Notes: generated by a model from the letters alone, not told the origin. Positions 45,356 to 54,638 are shown, counted from the first letter of the stretch. The stretch is 64,000 nt of DNA from Malurus cyaneus samueli (GCA_009741485.1 CM019219.1:31204243-31268242); one strand, 5' to 3'. Numbers and translations: made by a program.

Positions 45356-45622
45356 AAGAGCAGAGCGGGAGAGCCCGGTGGGCGGCACGGCCGGGAGGCA
45401 GCCCCAAGCTGGGGGTCCCTGTGACCCCCCCGCTGCCGGCGTGGCATGGGGTGGGTGCTCCCCCCTCCGGCCCCGTGTGGGACGGCGGTGTGCTCGCCGG
45501 GGAGGGGGACGGGGGGGGGGGGCCACTCTTGTGCGAATTTGAGCTTTTTTTTTTTTTTTTTTTGGGTAGAGCCTTGTAGGCCTAGTGTGCTGCTGCGTGG
45601 TCTTCAACCGGCAAACGGCGCT

Positions 45623-45628
45623 AATAAA
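45623..45628 (+). terminator. SPOCK2: Candidate SPOCK2 proximal poly(A) signal
   Basis: AATAAA in GCTAATAAAAGTGGG, followed closely by a genomic A-run. It could be a real proximal site or a source of internal priming. Confidence 0.45.
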
Positions 45629-45767
45629 AGTGGGAAAAAAAAGGAAAAAAAAAAAAAACAAACCAACAACCCCCTAATAATAAGCTGCCCTCCCTTCCTC
45701 TCCGCATCCCCCCTCATGTTGTGCTTGCGTGGCTGCCCCGGCCCCCGGCGTTGTGTAGCGGCTGTGA

Positions 45768-45773
45768 AATAAA
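45768..45773 (+). terminator. SPOCK2: Candidate SPOCK2 distal poly(A) signal
   Basis: AATAAA in GTGAAATAAATACCCC, followed by GTGCTGTGTC, a plausible GU-rich downstream element. It lies about 0.4 kb past the stop codon. Confidence 0.6.
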
Positions 45774-46295
45774 TACCCCGTGCTGTGTCAAACACTCGCC
45801 CGCCCGTTCCTCCCTCCGACACCCCCGTGCCCGCCCTGCTATCCTGGAGTGGGGGTGGTGGCGGTGCTCTGCCCTCCAGTGACAGGGCACTGCTGGGCTG
45901 GGGGAGTGGGTAGGGTTAGGGGTGTCCCCTTCAACAGTGCCCTGGGTTTGTTCCTGTATTCTTCTGTCATGAGGCTGGAGCTGTTCTCCCTCCAGGGATC
46001 TGTCCCCATCCCGGCTCCTGACTTCTCCAGGGTGCCCCCAAAGATATGCCCCCATACCTCCCCAGCTCCTGACCCTTGCCAGGACCCCAAATCTGGAGCC
46101 GTAGAAGGACCCAGAACTGCCCTCCCTCCCCGTCCTGGACCCCAGTCCCAAACAAGACCCCAACCCAATCCCAGAATATCCCTCACAAGACCAACCTGCC
46201 CACCCAAACCAACCCACACCCCAGCGAGAACCTCCCCACACCCCCCACCCCCAACCACTCAGCACCACGGGACACCAGGGCCTCAACTCACAGCA

Positions 46296-46301
46296 TTTAT
46301 G
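46296..46301 (-). terminator. TYSND1: Possible TYSND1 poly(A) signal (CATAAA)
   Basis: TTTATG on the + strand is CATAAA on the - strand, about 230 bases past the TYSND1 stop. It is a known weak variant hexamer, proposed because no AATAAA is nearer on that strand. Confidence 0.3.
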
Positions 46302-46526
46302 GCCCCAGGGAGAAAATAAAACAATAATACAAACCCCAAACCTCCCCAGTTTGGAGTCAGCAGCTGTCAAAGGCACTGTGCCATATCCCCTGCCCCCAGG
46401 TGCCCATGCTCCACCAGTTCTGTGGGGTCCAGGTGCTTGGGCCCCACACCACTGGAGCCAAAGGGGATGGGGCAGCTCTGTCCCTGGTACCTCGGTCCCC
46501 AGCAAAAGTCCTCCGGAAGGGGGTGG

Positions 46527-46738
46527 TCAGAGCTTGCTGCGGGGTCCTGGCCGCTGCTGGAGCTGCCAGGTCGCCCGCACCTCCTCACCCACCCGGTTGA
46601 GCCCAGCGAAGGCATCAGGATCGCCGGTGCGGCGGTAGCACGCGATGAGGGGCTGCAGGACGGTGATGGGGACACAGAAATTGAGGTGGGGGTAGGTGGT
46701 CCCTGCACCGGTGTCGCGGGTGTTGCTGGCCACGATCC
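46527..46738 (-). CDS. TYSND1: TYSND1 terminal exon with SKL tail
   Basis: The acceptor CTCACCAG lies just above 46738 and the TGA stop is at 46527-46529. It reads TYPHLNFCVPITVLQPLIAC and ends GPRSKL, a canonical type-1 peroxisomal targeting signal. The frame is open throughout. Confidence 0.93.
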
Positions 46739-48267
46739 CTGGTGAGGAAGAGAAGCGATGCTGACATCACCGGGTCCGGCTGGGGGACACCCACGGGACC
46801 GCCCTGCCTACCCCCGGCTTACCCATGAGGCATCCGCTGCGGGAGGAGACGAGGGGGCCGCCGCTGGAGCCGCCGTGGACCGCACAGGTGGTCTGCAGCA
46901 TGACGGGGCACCCAGCCACGCCACCACGGCCGACAGGACTCCTGCTGTCACCGAGGGGCCGCACGCCCGCCCCAGCGCCCCGTAGCCCACCACGCTCACC
47001 TCTTCTCCTGGGGTGGGGGAGGAGGGAGGTGGGTGCAAGGAGGTGATGTAGCCCGTACCCCAACACCCCGTGTCCCCTCATCGCTTACCTGGGAGGAAGG
47101 TGTCTGCCAGGTACGGGGGCACAAAGCCTGGCACACTTTCCTCCAGCTCCACCACGGCCACGTCAAAGGGGGACGAGTCCTCTGTGGCAAACACCACCCG
47201 TCCCCTGAGCACTGCAGCATCCCTAAGGACACGGGAAACGAGATGTCATGGCGGGGGACGCGCAGGATAGCGCTGACAAGGTGGGGGACACCCAGCCACA
47301 CTCACCGGCCGGGACCCGCTGCCGGTGTCACATGGAGCGGGGCTCTGGCCTCCACGACGTGCCGGCAGGTGAGGAGCATCCTCGGCGCCAGCAGCACCCC
47401 GGAGCCCCAGGTCGCCCCGCACTCCACCAGCGCCGTCCAACCCAGCGGGTCCTGCCCGCTGCTCGCCGGCACCGGGGCCACCCACGCGGGTACCGGCGGT
47501 ACCACGACCCCGGCTTCATCCAGACGCCGGCGCTGCTGCGCAGGATGGCGGCGAGGGAGCAGAGCAGCGTGAGCCCGACCCACTCGGCGCCCTTCCAGCA
47601 GAAGGAGGCGGCGATCACGGCCACCACGCGCGGCCCGTCGGGCGAGGGCACGAACGCTGCGCCGCCCTCGGTGCCGGGCAGGCAGCGGGCGTCGGTGAGC
47701 ACCAGGGCATTCTCCTCGCCCACCAGGTTGCTGACCACCCCCCGGCTCAGCGTGTTGAGGAAGAGCTCGGGACACAGGTCTCCGAAGGGGGATCCGCAGG
47801 CCAGGAGCGCCTGTCCCTTGCGCAGGCAGCCGGCGCTGCCGGCCGGCCCACCCGCCCTCGGGCGCGTCCAGCCCGGGCACCCGCAGCCAGGCGAACCAGG
47901 GCAGCGCCCGCGGGTCGGTGTCCGCCTCCTCGGCGCTCCCGAAGCGCCACCGCTCCGCCCGCCCGAAGCCGCGCTCCAGCGCCGCCGGAACGCCGCGCAG
48001 GCACCAGCGCCAGCAGCCGCGCGTCGACTCCCGCAGCCCGCCGGGCTCGGCACCCAGCACGACACTGAGGCGCGGGCACGGCCGGAGCCGGCGGCGGCAG
48101 CGGGGCGGGCCGCGCCCAGGGGCGGGGCGGCGCGCAGGAACGGGGCGAAGACGGCGGCGTGGCACAGCACCAGCGCGGGGCGGCGGCTCAGCACCAGCCC
48201 GCTGCAGCCGCCGCCATCGCCGCCGCGCCCGCACCCGCACCGCGCAGCACGGCGGGACAGCCGCCAT
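46527..48267 (-). CDS. TYSND1: TYSND1, peroxisomal leader-peptide processing protease (frame-broken as assembled)
   Basis: Four minus-strand exons: 47306-48267, 47089-47222, 46823-47007, 46527-46738. The protein is a trypsin-like serine protease ending in the peroxisomal targeting signal SKL. The catalytic triad is readable: His in LTCRHV (codon 47359-47361), Asp in SPFDVAVVELEE (47162-47164), Ser in GGSSGGPL (46863-46865). Known of the family: it processes PTS1 and PTS2 peroxisomal proteins. As assembled, exon 1 alternates between two frames at four points (near 48225, 48075-48125, 47855 and 47490-47545), and exon 3 lacks one base in a C-run (G4 at 46905-46908 on +; 185 bp where phase needs 186). 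Exons 2 and 4 and all splice sites are intact. GC-rich sequencing error is the likeliest cause; recent pseudogenisation is the alternative. Confidence 0.88.
46823..47007 (-). CDS. TYSND1: TYSND1 exon 3 with catalytic serine (1-base deletion)
   Basis: It reads EEVSVVGYGALGRACGPSVT then, after a frame slip, VMLQTTCAVHGGSSGGPL. The slip falls at GCCCCGTCATG, where one more C restores phase. Splice sites on both sides are canonical. The length of 185 is one short of what the flanking phases require. Confidence 0.9.
47089..47222 (-). CDS. TYSND1: TYSND1 exon 2 with catalytic aspartate
   Basis: The acceptor TCCTTAG lies just above 47222 and the donor GTAAGC just below 47089. It reads DAAVLRGRVVFATEDSSPFD and VAVVELEESVPGFVPPYLAD in one open frame, with phases matching exons 1 and 3. 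Confidence 0.92.
47306..48267 (-). CDS. TYSND1: TYSND1 exon 1 (four apparent frame breaks)
   Basis: ATG is at 48267-48265 (MAAVPPCCAVRVRA). Homologous segments follow in alternating frames: CSGLVLSRRPALVLCHAAVF; AERWRFGSAEEADTDPRALP; QALLACGSPFGDLCPELFLN and DARCLPGTEGGAAFVPSPDG; then LVECGATWGSGVLLAPRMLL ending at the donor GTGAGT below 47306. The net length is in phase because the slips cancel. The start codon is the only ATG that fits upstream of CSGLVLS, but it is not certain. Confidence 0.82.
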
Positions 48268-48420
48268 CACCGCGCCGGGCCCCGCCCCCCGGCCCGCCCC
48301 GCGCGCCCATTGGCTGCGGCTCCGCCCTCGCCCCCCATTGGCTGCGGCTCGCCCCTCGCCCTCCCCATTGGCTGCGGCGGGGCACGCACGTGGCGGTCAC
48401 CCCCCAGCGGGGCCCTCACG
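48268..48420 (-). promoter_or_regulatory. TYSND1: TYSND1 promoter with three CCAAT boxes
   Basis: CpG-rich, TATA-less sequence upstream of the TYSND1 ATG. CCCATTGGCTGCGG occurs three times, with ATTGG at 48309-48313, 48337-48341 and 48367-48371, about 28-30 bases apart. Read in the gene's direction these are CCAAT boxes, the known binding site of NF-Y. Regular near-30-base spacing favours cooperative binding, which is inference. Confidence 0.65.
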
Positions 48421-48429
48421 GGGCTGAAG

Positions 48430-48830
48430 GGAGCGTCGGCCGGACCGCGCTTCCCCGGATCCCTCGTCCGGAGCCGCCCCTCCGGCCTCTGCTTCCCCGG
48501 GAGGTTCGGGTCCCTGGCTCGGAGCCGCCCCTCGGCCTCTGCTTCCCCGGGAGGTTCGGGATCCCTGGCTCGGAGCCGCCCCTCGGCCTCTGCTTCCCCG
48601 GGAGATTCGGGATCCCTGGCTTGGAGCGGCCCCTCGGCCTCTGCTTCCCCCGAGAGGCCAGGAGCCTTCGGCCCGGGCTCGCCCCTCACTTCCCGCTTCT
48701 CCAGGGATACCAGGGCCTTCGGCCCAGAGCCACCCCTCAGTCCCCGCCTCCCCGGGACTCTCGGCCCCGCGCTGTCCCTCAGTCTCCGCTTCGCTGGGGA
48801 CACCGGGATAGGCCTCCACTTCCCCGGGAC
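48430..48830. repeat. 50-51 bp GC-rich minisatellite upstream of TYSND1
   Basis: Units built on GGAGCCGCCCCTCGGCCTCT, GCTTCCCCGGGAGGTTCGGG and ATCCCTGGCTC repeat about four times tightly between 48465 and 48660. More diverged units continue to about 48830. It yields spurious Pro/Gly/Arg open frames on both strands. Confidence 0.88.
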
Positions 48831-49360
48831 CCTCGGCCGGGATATCCCACAGCCGTGCTTGCTTCCCACCTCACCCGCAGCACAAACCTCCATTTCCACC
48901 ACCGGGATAAGTACCGGCACTGGGACAATCCCTTTGGGAAGAGTTAAAATTCCCTCAAACACCAAGAGTCAGAGCTGAAGCTTTCTCCCAGCCCTTTGCT
49001 CGCTGCCTGGGGCTCGGTGTTGGTTTGTACATCGCAAGCAAAGCCCCTGCAGGCCATGAGCTCTGCCTTGTTGCCAGCCCAGAGGCAAGCATGTCTTTCA
49101 TCCTGCCTTCTTCCCTCACTGGCTCCACCACGCAGGTCACAGAATCATGGAATCACTGAATATCCTGAGCTGGAAGGGACAAGGATTGAGTCCAGCTCCT
49201 GGGACTGCACAGGAGAGCCCCTAGGATCCTACCCTGTGCCTGAGACCACTGTCCAAATGCTTCTGGAACTCTTTTGGCTGGTGTGCTGATGGCCTCAAGG
49301 CCCAGCCAACACCAAGCCAGACTGAGGTTCCGCTGCCCCTTTGGAGGAGAAAGACATGTC
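48831..49360. other. TYSND1-SAR1A intergenic spacer with a CR1 fragment
   Basis: A short intergenic stretch between the minisatellite and the most distal SAR1A poly(A) signal. It holds a CR1 fragment (49138-49275). No gene was seen. Confidence 0.6.
49138..49275 (-). mobile_element. CR1 LINE fragment, antisense
   Basis: It begins TCACAGAATCATGGAATCAC (reverse complement of CR1 terminal octamers), then GGATTGAGTCCAGCTCCTGG and CTGTCCAAATGCTTCTGGAA. Truncated after about 135 bases. Confidence 0.82.
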
Positions 49361-49366
49361 TTTATT
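49361..49366 (-). terminator. SAR1A: Candidate SAR1A distal poly(A) signal
   Basis: TTTATT on + is AATAAA on the - strand, about 0.95 kb past the SAR1A stop. It is chosen as the distal end because a CR1 fragment begins just beyond. Confidence 0.5.
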
Positions 49367-49773
49367 GAACTGAAAATGAGTGCCAGACAGCGATGAAACT
49401 TCAGACAAAAAAATAGTCCGTTGAGAGTACAAAAGAAACCGGTTTAGTCTACATTAATCACCTCATGATATGCAAATGTCAAACACTCCCATGCTACAAC
49501 AACCAAAACAGCTTTGTGGTTCTTACTGTCATGGCATGGCCAGAGGATTCTCAATGTGGGGTCTGGCCTGAAGGGGAACCAGGCAGCCCCTTCCCACCGG
49601 ACACCACCCCCAACACCTGCACCAGGTGTTCCTCTCCAACTAGGAAAAGAAAAAAATCCCCGTAAACTAAAGAAGCTGGGATTGCACACTTCAGTCCCAA
49701 CGGCACCTCGCCGTCGTCGGTCAGCGTAACGCAGCACAGCCACCCTACAGCTCAATTAAGCCCAAATGCTATG

Positions 49774-49779
49774 TTTATT
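49774..49779 (-). terminator. SAR1A: Candidate SAR1A proximal poly(A) signal
   Basis: TTTATT in ATGTTTATTGAGG is AATAAA on the - strand, about 0.54 kb past the stop. With the distal signal it suggests alternative 3' ends. Confidence 0.45.
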
Positions 49780-50315
49780 GAGGATTTCTAATATCGTGAT
49801 ACCTTGGTTCAGTAATCTGTGAAATACCTAAATACCGTTAAATATATTTTTAAAAAACCCTAAACCAGACTCTGGACTAAACAAGATGAACGTTAAACTA
49901 AAAAGTTAGAAGGGATGTTGTTTACATTAACACTTTCTTTAAAAAATATAATTGCTTTTTCCTTTTTTTTTTTGTTTTTTTGTTTGTTTGTTTTTGAAGT
50001 CAATTAACCACAGTGGTGAGACGTGCTCTCTTTTTCATCTGTTACAGAGCAGCGTGCAGAGTTTTGACTTCCCGGGCTGGAGCAGCCCCGATGTCACCGA
50101 ACTGGCAGGGACAACTCGGGAACGGCGCTGCCTCCCCGCCACGTGGGAAAAGAGTGGTGTCACCACTGTGCCATAAGGGCAGCCGGAAAACCAGGAGTCT
50201 CTTGGACAACGCCAGGACGCGCTTGGAAAGCTTTCCGTGTTCTAATAGAGAAGTCCATAGGAAGCTGTGAACGAGATCAGTCCAGAGGAGAAACGCTCTC
50301 GTGTCCGCGCCAGTA
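49780..50315 (-). other. SAR1A: SAR1A 3'UTR
   Basis: Follows the SAR1A stop on the - strand. It contains an A-rich tract in transcript sense (T-rich on + at 49961-49996, with TTTG repeats) and otherwise unique sequence. Confidence 0.6.
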
Positions 50316-50432
50316 TCAGTCAATGTACTGCGATAGCCAGCGGAAGCCCTCGCCGTAGCCTTGCCTCTTCAGCACACTGCACATGAACACCTCCATGGGG
50401 CGTGCGTTCAGGTCCTTCAGTGGCACGTTTCC
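50316..50432 (-). CDS. SAR1A: SAR1A terminal coding exon
   Basis: The acceptor is TTTCCCCAG and the stop TGA is at 50316-50318. It reads [20 protein letters not shown] and [18 protein letters not shown] in phase 0. Confidence 0.97.
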   Translation of the reverse strand, partial: GNVPLKDLNARPMEVFMCSVLKRQGYGEGFRWLSQYID

Positions 50433-53400
50433 CTGGGGAAACCCAAACACGAGTCACACCCGTAACCCCGGTGCCCTCGGGGAAGTGCCCAAACCGCGGC
50501 CGTCCAGGGGAGCCCCTCTCGCCCGGCCCTTGGTGTGTGCACTGCATTTTGTGCAATCCCAGCAGCCTCAAAACTTGCCCAAGAGCATCATCAGAGATTT
50601 GGGTTAGAAGGGATCCTAAAGATCACCTCATTCCATCCCACTGCCTGGTCCCACTATCCCAGCTTGCTCCACACCCCATCCAACCTGAGCTTGGACTCTT
50701 CCAGGGGCAGCCACAGCTTCTCTCGGCACCCTGTGCTAGGGCCTCCCCATCCTCACATGGAAAACTTCTTCCCAATTTCCCATCTAACCTTGACCTCTGG
50801 CAGTGGGAAGTCAGTCCCTCTCATCCCACCACCCCATGGGTTTTCAACAGTCTCTCTCTTGTAGGTTTCCTTCAGGCACTGGAAGGAACCATCATCATCA
50901 TCGTTATTATTATTGCTTCACCTTGGCTAATTAGCAGACAAATTCCCAGTAATAACTCAATCAAGCCTCACTTTGCAAGCAAACAGGTAAGCTCTCCCCT
51001 GCCTGTGACAATCCAAGATTTGGATGCCTCCCTACCTTTCCTGTGGTCTGTCCATAGAGCCCAAAGATCTCCCGCAGTTTCTCCTCGCTGATGGCCTCTG
51101 GTCTGTCGATTTTGTTTCCCAAGATAAGGATTGGCACGTTGGATATTGTCTCATCTGTCATTAATGCCTGTGTGCAAGAGCCAACAAGAGTTGAGCAGAG
51201 AGGCAGAAAAAGGAGTCGTTGCCTGAAGAAAATGGTTTTGTTTAAGCCCTGTGACCAATAAGGGCTTGATTTTAGGGCTTCCATACTCCTGTGGAAGACT
51301 GACAGAATCAGTTAGGTTGGAAAAGACCTCCAAGACCAATCTGTGCCTGATACCAACTTTGTCACCCAGCTCAGAGCACTGAGTCCAGGCAGTCCCTAGA
51401 CACCTCCTGGCAGCCCCTTCCATTGTTTAACAACCCTTTCCATGAAAAAATTCCTATTGTCCAACCTGAACTTCCCCTGAACTCAACAGCCTGTGGTGAA
51501 CCCAGAGTAAGGACATCCAGGCTTCTCCAGCTCTGGAAGGGATGGCTGTTATTTATAATTTAGCTAACCAGAGGTCTTGGAGAAGGGAATGAAGAGAAGG
51601 GTATTTACATTAAGCTCAACTTTGGATTCCATAAGCCGTGAGTGATCTGCACAGTCCACCAGGAAGACAATCCCATTGATGGCAGGCAGGTAGTTCTTCC
51701 AGACCCGGCGAGCTGGAAAACATAAGGGACAAACACAGCCTTGTGAAAACTCCACACAGGGAAAACTCCAACCTCAGCAACCATGGCTGCCTCTTTAGCC
51801 AGGCTGTCTTCCTCCCAATAATTTTGTATATAAATTAAAAGGGAAAAGGGGAAAAACTGTGTTAAAAACTTCTAGAAAGTGCAGAACTAAAAATTCATCA
51901 GTTATTCAAACTAAATTATACTGGAGTCTTCCACAGCTAAAAATACTTCAGGCAGCAGAGCATGAACTGGCAGCGTTTCCTTCCAAACACTCCTAGAGCC
52001 AGGAGGTTGTTTCCACGTGGTGTTCCATAAATAAATCCAGGCAACAAATAATTAAGAACTGCTAATTGCTGACGCTCATCAGTATCATATTTTGGTAATT
52101 TCTTTTTTACCTTGTTCATGTCCACCCAGATCAAAAGTCGTGAAGGTCATTCCAGCAATCGTCAGCTCCTCTGATGCTGAAATGGAAAACACAGGCTGTG
52201 ATTCTGGAAAATAAGGAAGTTGTCATGGACAGAATTTCTCAGATTCGTGCTGGCATCACACACGCTCCACCAATAAGGAATTCCCTGAATTTCCTGCAGA
52301 ATGCAGTGGCTGAAATGGAGCCGTTTCACAAAAACATGAGCAGCAGAAAATAACTTTTCCTACTTCCCACTGAAGCTTTTAAACCTGCAATTATCATCCT
52401 TTATCATGCTTTTCATTAGGAAAATTTTCCCTTTCAATAATTGAACCACACCAGTTCTTGGGCATTCCTAGAGAGGAAAACATGGATCCACTTCAACTCA
52501 GGCAACCACAGTGCAGCTGCAACCTCAGCTGAGGTTTTAAGACCCTCAAATTCCCCCGGCAGAGATGTCACCGAGGTGTCTTCCTACACCGTGTCCCTAA
52601 AATTCCAGAGGGAAAAGCCACGTTGGGAGGCTTTTCCCAGGGAGACTTACTGGGATGTAGCGTGGGGACGTGCTGACCCAGCCTGTCATCTTTGAGCATG
52701 TGCAGCAGAGTGGTTTTCCCTGCGTTATCCAACCCCAGGAATACCAGTTTTCCAGACTTCTTGTACAAACCTGCAAGGAGAAGGAACAAAGCAAGAGGAA
52801 AACTCCAGCTCATCCGGAGCCGGAACGCTATGCTGCTGCTGCTATTTTTTTGGGAAGCCCTTTCCCAGAGCTCTGCTGCCACCTGTGCACATTTCCAGCA
52901 TGGACACGGGGCAGCAGGGAAAACACACACAGCTCCAACAGGCTTTTTCCAAGGCGTGTTTACAGCAATGGACATTCCCTAAGCTAGTGTTTCCGTGCGT
53001 TTCCATTCTTTCCTCCAGTCCATCCTAGCAGGAAAGCATGTAGCAGAGTACTATGGATCAATCTGTCTCCCCAAAAGGGTATTTAGATGTGAAAATTGAA
53101 CTAACTTTTTAATATAAAAGACAGCAGTGAGTTGTCCAGGAACAAGTGCAAAGTAGGGAACATCACATTGTTTTCTTGGGGTAAACTGATTTTTGTCCGC
53201 TTCCAGGCACGTGTCCACCATGGGAAAGCTCCCAAAGGTTTCTGGTGGGACTTTTTCACACCCCGTCCCTCTCATGCTCCCTTTAAGAGGCTGTAAGGAC
53301 ACCGGGCACACCAGTCCCCAGCAAGGAGTTCCAGTGGAATCCAGGACTCTGGAAGGAGGAGGAGGATGATGGGGTTCCCTCCCTGGCGAGGCAGCACCTC

Positions 53401-53753
53401 TGCCTGGGGCTGGACAGGTCCTGGGTGACAGCCCAGCTGCTCCCAGGCTTCTAAAGGGCGAGAGAAACATTTGAGAGGGAGCCAAATGCCACCAAATATT
53501 CCCAAAGTTTCCCTGCACTAGTGTAAAAGCACCTTTATGGATACACAGTTTCCTCACCAAACTTTACACTGGCCAGAGCTGCTGCACACCACCTTAATCC
53601 CTAACTTTTATGGGACACTGGCACTGGGAGAAGCCAAACCAACCCAGAGAGGGCTGCCAGGGGCTGATGAGGCGCGGAGGGAGTCGCGGCATTACCTAAG
53701 AACTGCAAGACGCTGCTGAAGCCGTTGTAGAGCCATTCGAATATGAAAGACAT
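50316..53753 (-). CDS. SAR1A: SAR1A, COPII small GTPase
   Basis: Six coding exons on the - strand (53696-53753, 52651-52770, 52111-52176, 51609-51712, 51036-51167, 50316-50432) total 597 bases, giving 198 residues, the usual SAR1 length. An amphipathic N-terminus ([20 protein letters not shown]) precedes the P-loop GLDNAGKTT, the switch II motif DLGGHEQAR and the guanine-specificity motif NKID. It ends with WLSQYID. Known of the family: SAR1-GTP inserts its N-terminal helix in the ER membrane and recruits SEC23/24 to build COPII vesicles. Assignment to SAR1A rather than SAR1B rests on overall match and the PPA1/TYSND1 neighbourhood. All splice sites are canonical. The gene is compact at 3.4 kb. 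Confidence 0.97.
50590..50885 (-). mobile_element. CR1 LINE fragment in SAR1A intron, antisense
   Basis: The sequence TTTGGGTTAGAAGGGATCCT, then CAACCTGAGCTTGGACTCTT and GGAAAACTTCTTCCCAATTT, matches the antisense CR1 3' region. It occupies about half of the last SAR1A intron. Confidence 0.82.
51036..51167 (-). CDS. SAR1A: SAR1A coding exon with NKID motif
   Basis: 44 codons, phase 0 to 0. It reads [20 protein letters not shown], then [24 protein letters not shown] is the G4 guanine-recognition motif. Confidence 0.97.
51299..51550 (-). mobile_element. CR1 LINE fragment in SAR1A intron, antisense
   Basis: Starts near ACAGAATCAGTTAGGTTGGA and continues AAAGACCTCCAAGACCAATC, then CATGAAAAAATTCCTATTGT and CCAACCTGAACTTCCCCTGA. 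It is a different CR1 subfamily from the 4733/7196 copies, judging by internal sequence. Confidence 0.8.
51609..51712 (-). CDS. SAR1A: SAR1A coding exon
   Basis: The acceptor is TTTTCCAG and the donor GTAAAT. It reads [20 protein letters not shown], then [14 protein letters not shown]. Confidence 0.97.
52111..52176 (-). CDS. SAR1A: SAR1A coding exon with switch II
   Basis: 66 bases. It reads [27 protein letters not shown] is the switch II/DxxG motif, with the histidine needed for GTP hydrolysis in SAR1. Confidence 0.97.
52651..52770 (-). CDS. SAR1A: SAR1A coding exon with P-loop
   Basis: 120 bases. It reads [20 protein letters not shown], then [19 protein letters not shown]. Contains Walker A (GLDNAGKT) and the switch I threonine region. 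Confidence 0.97.
53696..53753 (-). CDS. SAR1A: SAR1A first coding exon
   Basis: ATG at 53753-53751 follows a 17-base 5'UTR segment (53754-53770) after the acceptor CCCCCGCAG. It encodes [19 protein letters not shown], the membrane-inserting amphipathic helix. An untranslated first exon must lie in the CpG island upstream. Confidence 0.96.
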
Positions 53754-53799
53754 CGCTGGAGATGAGATGCCTGCGGGGGACAAAACCCGCACCCCGAGT

Positions 53800-54260
53800 T
53801 AGGAAGCGTCGGTGAGCTCCGGATGGGAGCCGCGGTCAGGGAGACCGCGATGGAGGGATCGGGGGTCCCGGCGACACGGGGATCGGGGGAAACGGGGGCG
53901 AACGGAACGGGGGTGGCGGGACAGGGGATGGGTTCTACCGGGATGAGGGGGACGGCCCCAAGGGCGGCGGCGCGGCTGGCTCCCGCCCCGCCCCCGCTCT
54001 GCCTGCGTGTCCCCCCGCGCCGCACCGCCCCTCGCCCGGGCCCGCCAGGGCCCGCCGCTCCGCCGAGCACCCCGCCAGGCCCGGCCGGCCCCCGCCGCCC
54101 CCCGCCGCTCACCCCCGGCTGCCCCCGGGCCGCCGCCGCCACCGAGTCCGTCCGCGGCCGCCGCGGAGCCCCGCCGGAAACGCGTCAGAGCGCGCCCCGC
54201 CCGCTTCCGGCCCCGCTGGCTCCGCGCGCCGCCCCGGGGGACGCGGGTTCGAAACCGCCT
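53800..54260 (-). promoter_or_regulatory. SAR1A: SAR1A CpG-island promoter
   Basis: Very GC- and CpG-rich sequence directly upstream of the first coding exon, with no TATA box seen. 54201-54210 reads CCGGAAGCGG in gene orientation, a good ETS/GABP-type site. The exact transcription start and the untranslated exon 1 boundaries are not determinable here. Confidence 0.7.
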
Positions 54261-54363
54261 CCGGCTGGGAGAGACAACATCCCGAGATACCCCGTAAATA
54301 TCCCCAATCACAAACCACAGCGCGGGACATGAGCGCAGGGGGAGCGCACATGGGCTCTGGAAG

Positions 54364-54574
54364 CTCTAGGGGAGGTTCAGGTTGGACAGCAGCAGGGATT
54401 TCTTCACATGAAGTGTGATCAGCTATTGAAAGAGGCTGCCCAGGGAGGTGATGGAGTCACCATCCCTGGAGGTGTTTAGGGAAAGAATGGATGTGGCACT
54501 CAGGATCGGCCACAGGCTGGACTCGGTGATCTCTAAAGTCTTTTCTGACCTCAGTGATTCCATGATTCTGTGAC
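54364..54574 (+). mobile_element. CR1 LINE 3' fragment, sense
   Basis: It reads AGGTTCAGGTTGGACAGCAG, AAAGAGGCTGCCCAGGGAGG, TCACCATCCCTGGAGGTGTT and ends CAGTGATTCCATGATTCTGT, i.e. ATTCCATG ATTCTGTG terminal octamers. It is intact at its 3' end and lies between the SAR1A promoter and the PPA1 3' end. Confidence 0.92.
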
Positions 54575-54632
54575 CCCTCAGCTTTAGAAAGTGAAAGGAG
54601 AGTGAGCCCTAGAGCACTGAGTTTCAGTAGTT

Positions 54633-54638
54633 TTTATT
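54633..54638 (-). terminator. PPA1: Candidate PPA1 poly(A) signal
   Basis: TTTATT in TTTTTATTTC is AATAAA on the - strand, about 280 bases past the PPA1 stop and less than 0.5 kb from the SAR1A CpG island. Confidence 0.55.

Larger units (their letters stand above)
45356..45790 (+). other. SPOCK2: SPOCK2 3'UTR with poly-G and poly-T tracts
   Basis: Follows the stop codon. It contains a G-run near 45509-45520, a T-run of about 21 (45544-45563), an A-rich tract (45634-45660), and AATAAA hexamers at 45623-45628 and 45768-45773. The genomic A-run could cause internal oligo-dT priming, so the 45768 signal is the more credible end. Confidence 0.65.

Noticed and set aside
47248..48978. A 576-codon + strand open frame antisense to TYSND1
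   Set aside because: It is the GC-rich complement of TYSND1 exon 1 plus the promoter minisatellite. Its Pro/Arg/Ala-rich translation resembles no protein.
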